Shown here in pieces: positions 61,647 to 64,000 of a DNA stretch of 64,000 nt (the first letter of the stretch is position 1; every line of letters starts with the position of its first letter). Made by a program: the position numbers and the translations under genes. Below the pieces are notes generated by a model. That model did not search any database and had not been told where the DNA came from. It saw nothing but the letters and a program-made list of their open reading frames with translations. Origin of the DNA: FEN-1350 sp964643355 (GTDB lineage Bacteria; Planctomycetota; Phycisphaerae; Sedimentisphaerales; Anaerohalosphaeraceae); assembly GCA_964643355.1 (NCBI GenBank), contig CAZXPW010000016.1, positions 18,626-82,625 of the forward strand, read 5' to 3'.

Positions 61647-64000
61647 ATGGTGACTCGGATCGCAATTTCGCCAGGGCGGATATCGGGAATTCTGCTGTCC
61701 CTGATGGTGGTTCTGAGCAGTGCCGTGGTGGTTTCGAGTCTTTCGCAGGCTCAACCGGCCACGAAGCAGGATGCTATGAAACAGAAGGGCCAGTGGGAAC
61801 TGGATATCGCCGCGGAGCAGATCAATCGCGGGATGTTCAAAGATGCCGAAGCTCGTCTGCTCCAGACGCAGGAACTGTATAAAGACTATTTGCCGGCGGA
61901 GGACAATGCCCGGCTGGTTTCGTTATTGGACAGGGCCCGAAAGGCCGTTGCCGAACGAGACCAGATTCTGTCTGCGCTGAAGGCCAGCGATGAACTGGAG
62001 AAATCGGGACAGTATGGCGATGCGATCGCTCGCCTCGATGCGATTAAGGATAGTCCCTTCCTGAAGAAACCCGAACAGCAGCAGATCAAACAAACCATCG
62101 CCGGGTTGAAAGAGAAGGCCTCCGCCGCCAACCGCCAATATCAGTCGCTGTTTGATAAAAGCGAAAAGTTGTATTTGCTTGGGGAATTTGACAAAGCCGA
62201 GAAGGGATTCGCCGAAATCGCCAATTCCGGCGCCGATCTTCGTTCGAAAGACGGCAGAACCGCCAGGGATTATCTGGAAAGAATCGCTCAGGCCAGGACT
62301 GGTCAGGCCGTAACCGTTGTTCAGCCGGTCCAACAAGCCGCGACTCCGGACAAATCAACCCCTCCAACGGTCAGTTCGATGGACATGGACAAAGAGTTGA
62401 TTGATTCCGGCAAACCCGCGTACAAGCCCTCCGAAGCGAAAACGCCCAAAAAGTCCGCGATTGATGTGGCGTCCGCCGTGCAATCGATCTCGACCAATCC
62501 AATGTCTGCCGTCGAATCTCAAGACAGATCCGCCTCGACGAAGCTCGTGGAGAAACCCATTCAGCCGAATGCAATCCCGCTGGAACCGGCCGGCCAGTCG
62601 ATCGCTGAAGTTCCGGTTGCCACTTCCGTTACTATTTCGGAGGCAGCCCCTGCGCCGACGCTCGTGGAGCAGCCCTCCATTCAAACCCAGATCAGCCCGG
62701 TGACTTCCATTGAGACCGTTCCGGTTTCCGTTGCGCAACCGGCGTCGGAACCCTCTGCTCAGGATGGTTATATTCGGGAAATTCTTCGCCAACGAAATGT
62801 CCAGCGGGATTATACCGGCGCCATTGTGAACGATGCGCTGGACAAGGCGAGTAAGTATCTCGAGAAAGAGCAGTTTGTCGAGGCCAAACAGTCGCTGGCC
62901 AGGGCGTTTGCCGCCATTGATCGAAACAAAATGCTTCTGGGCGATGAATTGTATAAAAATTATCAAATGAAGCTTTCGGAGTTGGAGTCGTTGGTGGATC
63001 AGCGGCGCGCCGATGTCGAGAAGCAGCGAAACCAGACCCGAATCATCGAAACTCAGAAGTTGACCGACAAAATTCGCACACAGATGGAAGAACAGCGCCA
63101 GCAGGCGGTTGTGGATTATATGGCCAGGGCCAAGGCCTTCCAAAAGGAACAGAGGTATGAAGAAGCCCTCGGTCAACTGGAGCAACTGTTGACGATTGAC
63201 CCCACCCATTCCGAAGCGCTGCTCCAAAAACAGCTCCTTCAGGATGCCGTCAACTGGAGAGAACAACTTCGCATCAACAAGGAAAGCGCCAAGGAAGAGA
63301 TGGCCCTGTTGCTGGAAGCCAATCGAAAAGCAATCCCGTTTTTTGAGGAAATCACCTATCCGAAGAACTGGAAGGAGATCGTGGCCAAACGGGAAGCGAT
63401 GGAATTGACGCCCGAAGATCAGAAAAACGCGGCGGCGTATGATATGCTCAAAAAGGTCGTGGACCTGACCCAACTGCGGGAAGACATGCCGTTGTCAGAG
63501 GCTATCAATGTTCTCCGCAACTCGATTGAGCCGCCGTTGCCGATTACCGTCAACTGGAATGATCTGCGCGAAGTGGCCTTTATCGAACAGACAACCCCCA
63601 TCGGTATCGCCGGAGACGGATTGTTTGCCGTTGCACTCAAGACCGGATTGGAGGAAGTCCTCCGAGGCGTTGGCAGCAGTACCGGTCAGGATGTGGACTA
63701 CTATATCAACCAGGGAGTGGTTGTTATCTGCACGACGCAGAATCCTTTGTACCTGAAATATAAGTTCATCCTTCGTTACTATGATGTATCCGAATTGCTG
63801 AGCCCGCCATCTTCCGGATATAGCCAGATGGGCGGCATGATGGGGGGTAGTATGGGGGGTATGCAAGGCGGCATGATGGGTGGCGGGATGGGAGGCATGG
63901 GAGGTATGATGGGCGGCGGGAGGGGGGGCATGGGGGGCATGATGGGCGGCGGGATGGGGGGCATGGGGGGCATGATGGGCGGCGGGATGGGGGGCATGGG
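61647..64000 (+). CDS. Large exported TPR/coiled-coil protein with a secretin-N-like domain and Gly/Met-rich repeats (partial)
   Basis: 784 codons from the ATG at 61647 (GGAGG 3 nt away; a GTG at 61650 is spaced better), open to the right edge. Signal peptide about 1-37 (ending SLSQAQ). Residues 40-230 are TPR/coiled-coil (QWELDIAAEQINRGMFKDAEARL, KLYLLGEFDKAEKGFAEI). About 230-380 is Pro/Ser/Thr-rich and disordered. A second TPR/coiled-coil block follows (about 385-590). About 605-715 resembles a secretin/TonB short N-terminal domain (PLSEAINVLRNSIEPPLPITV, YYINQGVVVICTT, RYYDVSELL). From about 727 it becomes MGGMGGMMGGG repeats. Probably the N-terminal part of a planctomycete secretin-like outer-membrane channel; the C-terminal half is outside the window. 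Confidence 0.7.
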   Translation, partial: MVTRIAISPGRISGILLSLMVVLSSAVVVSSLSQAQPATKQDAMKQKGQWELDIAAEQINRGMFKDAEARLLQTQELYKDYLPAEDNARLVSLLDRARKAVAERDQILSALKASDELEKSGQYGDAIARLDAIKDSPFLKKPEQQQIKQTIAGLKEKASAANRQYQSLFDKSEKLYLLGEFDKAEKGFAEIANSGADLRSKDGRTARDYLERIAQARTGQAVTVVQPVQQAATPDKSTPPTVSSMDMDKELIDSGKPAYKPSEAKTPKKSAIDVASAVQSISTNPMSAVESQDRSASTKLVEKPIQPNAIPLEPAGQSIAEVPVATSVTISEAAPAPTLVEQPSIQTQISPVTSIETVPVSVAQPASEPSAQDGYIREILRQRNVQRDYTGAIVNDALDKASKYLEKEQFVEAKQSLARAFAAIDRNKMLLGDELYKNYQMKLSELESLVDQRRADVEKQRNQTRIIETQKLTDKIRTQMEEQRQQAVVDYMARAKAFQKEQRYEEALGQLEQLLTIDPTHSEALLQKQLLQDAVNWREQLRINKESAKEEMALLLEANRKAIPFFEEITYPKNWKEIVAKREAMELTPEDQKNAAAYDMLKKVVDLTQLREDMPLSEAINVLRNSIEPPLPITVNWNDLREVAFIEQTTPIGIAGDGLFAVALKTGLEEVLRGVGSSTGQDVDYYINQGVVVICTTQNPLYLKYKFILRYYDVSELLSPPSSGYSQMGGMMGGSMGGMQGGMMGGGMGGMGGMMGGGRGGMGGMMGGGMGGMGGMMGGGMGGM
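63888..64000 (+). repeat. 33-bp coding minisatellite (Gly/Met repeat)
   Basis: Unit boundaries at 63888, 63921, 63954 and 63987 give three full copies and one partial of a 33-bp unit encoding MGGMGGMMGGG; the first copy uses GGA/GGT for some Gly codons and the second starts AGG (Arg). The array is cut by the window edge, and imperfect versions extend back to about 63829. Confidence 0.85.

Noticed and set aside
62355..63473. 372-codon minus-strand frame under the TPR/secretin-like gene
   Set aside because: Low-complexity Arg/Gly/Leu composition; the plus-strand frame has a signal peptide, TPR repeats and a ribosome site.
63779..63997. Proline/Met-rich minus-strand frame at the right edge
   Set aside because: It is only the complement of the Gly/Met minisatellite.

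Overview
The window looks like a piece of a Planctomycetota chromosome, most likely class Phycisphaerae (an anaerobic polysaccharide degrader of the Sedimentisphaerales type). This is an inference from gene content. The evidence is secreted proteins ending in PEP-CTERM sorting tags or in dockerin-like GDxNGDCxVDLxDFA repeats, a prepilin-like protein with an H-X9-DG style C-terminus, a VanY-type peptidase, Tat-exported aldo/keto reductase and sugar-isomerase relatives, PQQ-type propellers, LamG, RCC1, beta-helix and HEAT proteins, and a Gly/Met-rich secretin-like protein. Base composition is moderately GC-rich with strong third-position bias, so long antisense frames are frequent. No phage, insertion sequence or CRISPR array was seen.

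Layout. 1-4.1 kb: a secreted isochorismatase-ThuA fusion (cut by the left edge), a lipoprotein, a Tat aldo/keto reductase and a tetraheme cytochrome. 4.2-8.6 kb: carB-carA, in the reverse of the usual order. 8.7-17.5 kb: exported proteins, including a PQQ-like propeller, a metallophosphoesterase-redoxin-TlpA fusion, a Tat sugar isomerase/epimerase, a BamE-like membrane protein and a 1201-residue putative glycosidase. 17.6-21.0 kb: a tightly overlapping VanY / DAACS symporter / DUF819 operon. 21.3-30.3 kb: a surface-protein block (prepilin-like, LamG-dockerin, PEP-CTERM, RCC1-dockerin, nuclease/phosphatase lipoprotein, beta-helix-dockerin). 30.4-36.6 kb: PilZ, HEAT-repeat, a second PQQ-like propeller with a cyclophilin lipoprotein, and an amidohydrolase. 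37.1-39.7 kb: two outer-membrane beta-barrels, each with its own terminator. 39.9-43.6 kb: a duplicated PaaK-ACT module. 43.7-44.9 kb: hisA and a small membrane protein between two clusters of GC-rich hairpins. 45.4-46.6 kb: a GH10 xylanase. 46.8-52.1 kb: guaB-guaA-PAP2 and an aminotransferase. 52.5-53.7 kb: two PEP-CTERM proteins. 53.7-61.4 kb (minus strand): tsaB, tRNA-Thr(UGU), argB-argD-argF, rdgB, topA and a stand-alone groES. 61.6 kb to the right edge: a TPR / secretin-N-like protein running into a 33-bp minisatellite.

How the genes fit together. Housekeeping modules (pyrimidine/arginine carbamoyl phosphate supply, GMP synthesis, arginine synthesis, topoisomerase, tRNA t6A modification) alternate with exported proteins for carbohydrate attack, cell-surface assembly and envelope turnover. 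The least explained items are the VanY-transporter operon, the PaaK-ACT duplication, the hairpin cluster at 45.0-45.3 kb, the triple-domain phosphoesterase/thioredoxin fusion, and the structured leaders in front of several exported-protein genes. All calls come from reading the sequence; no database search was run.
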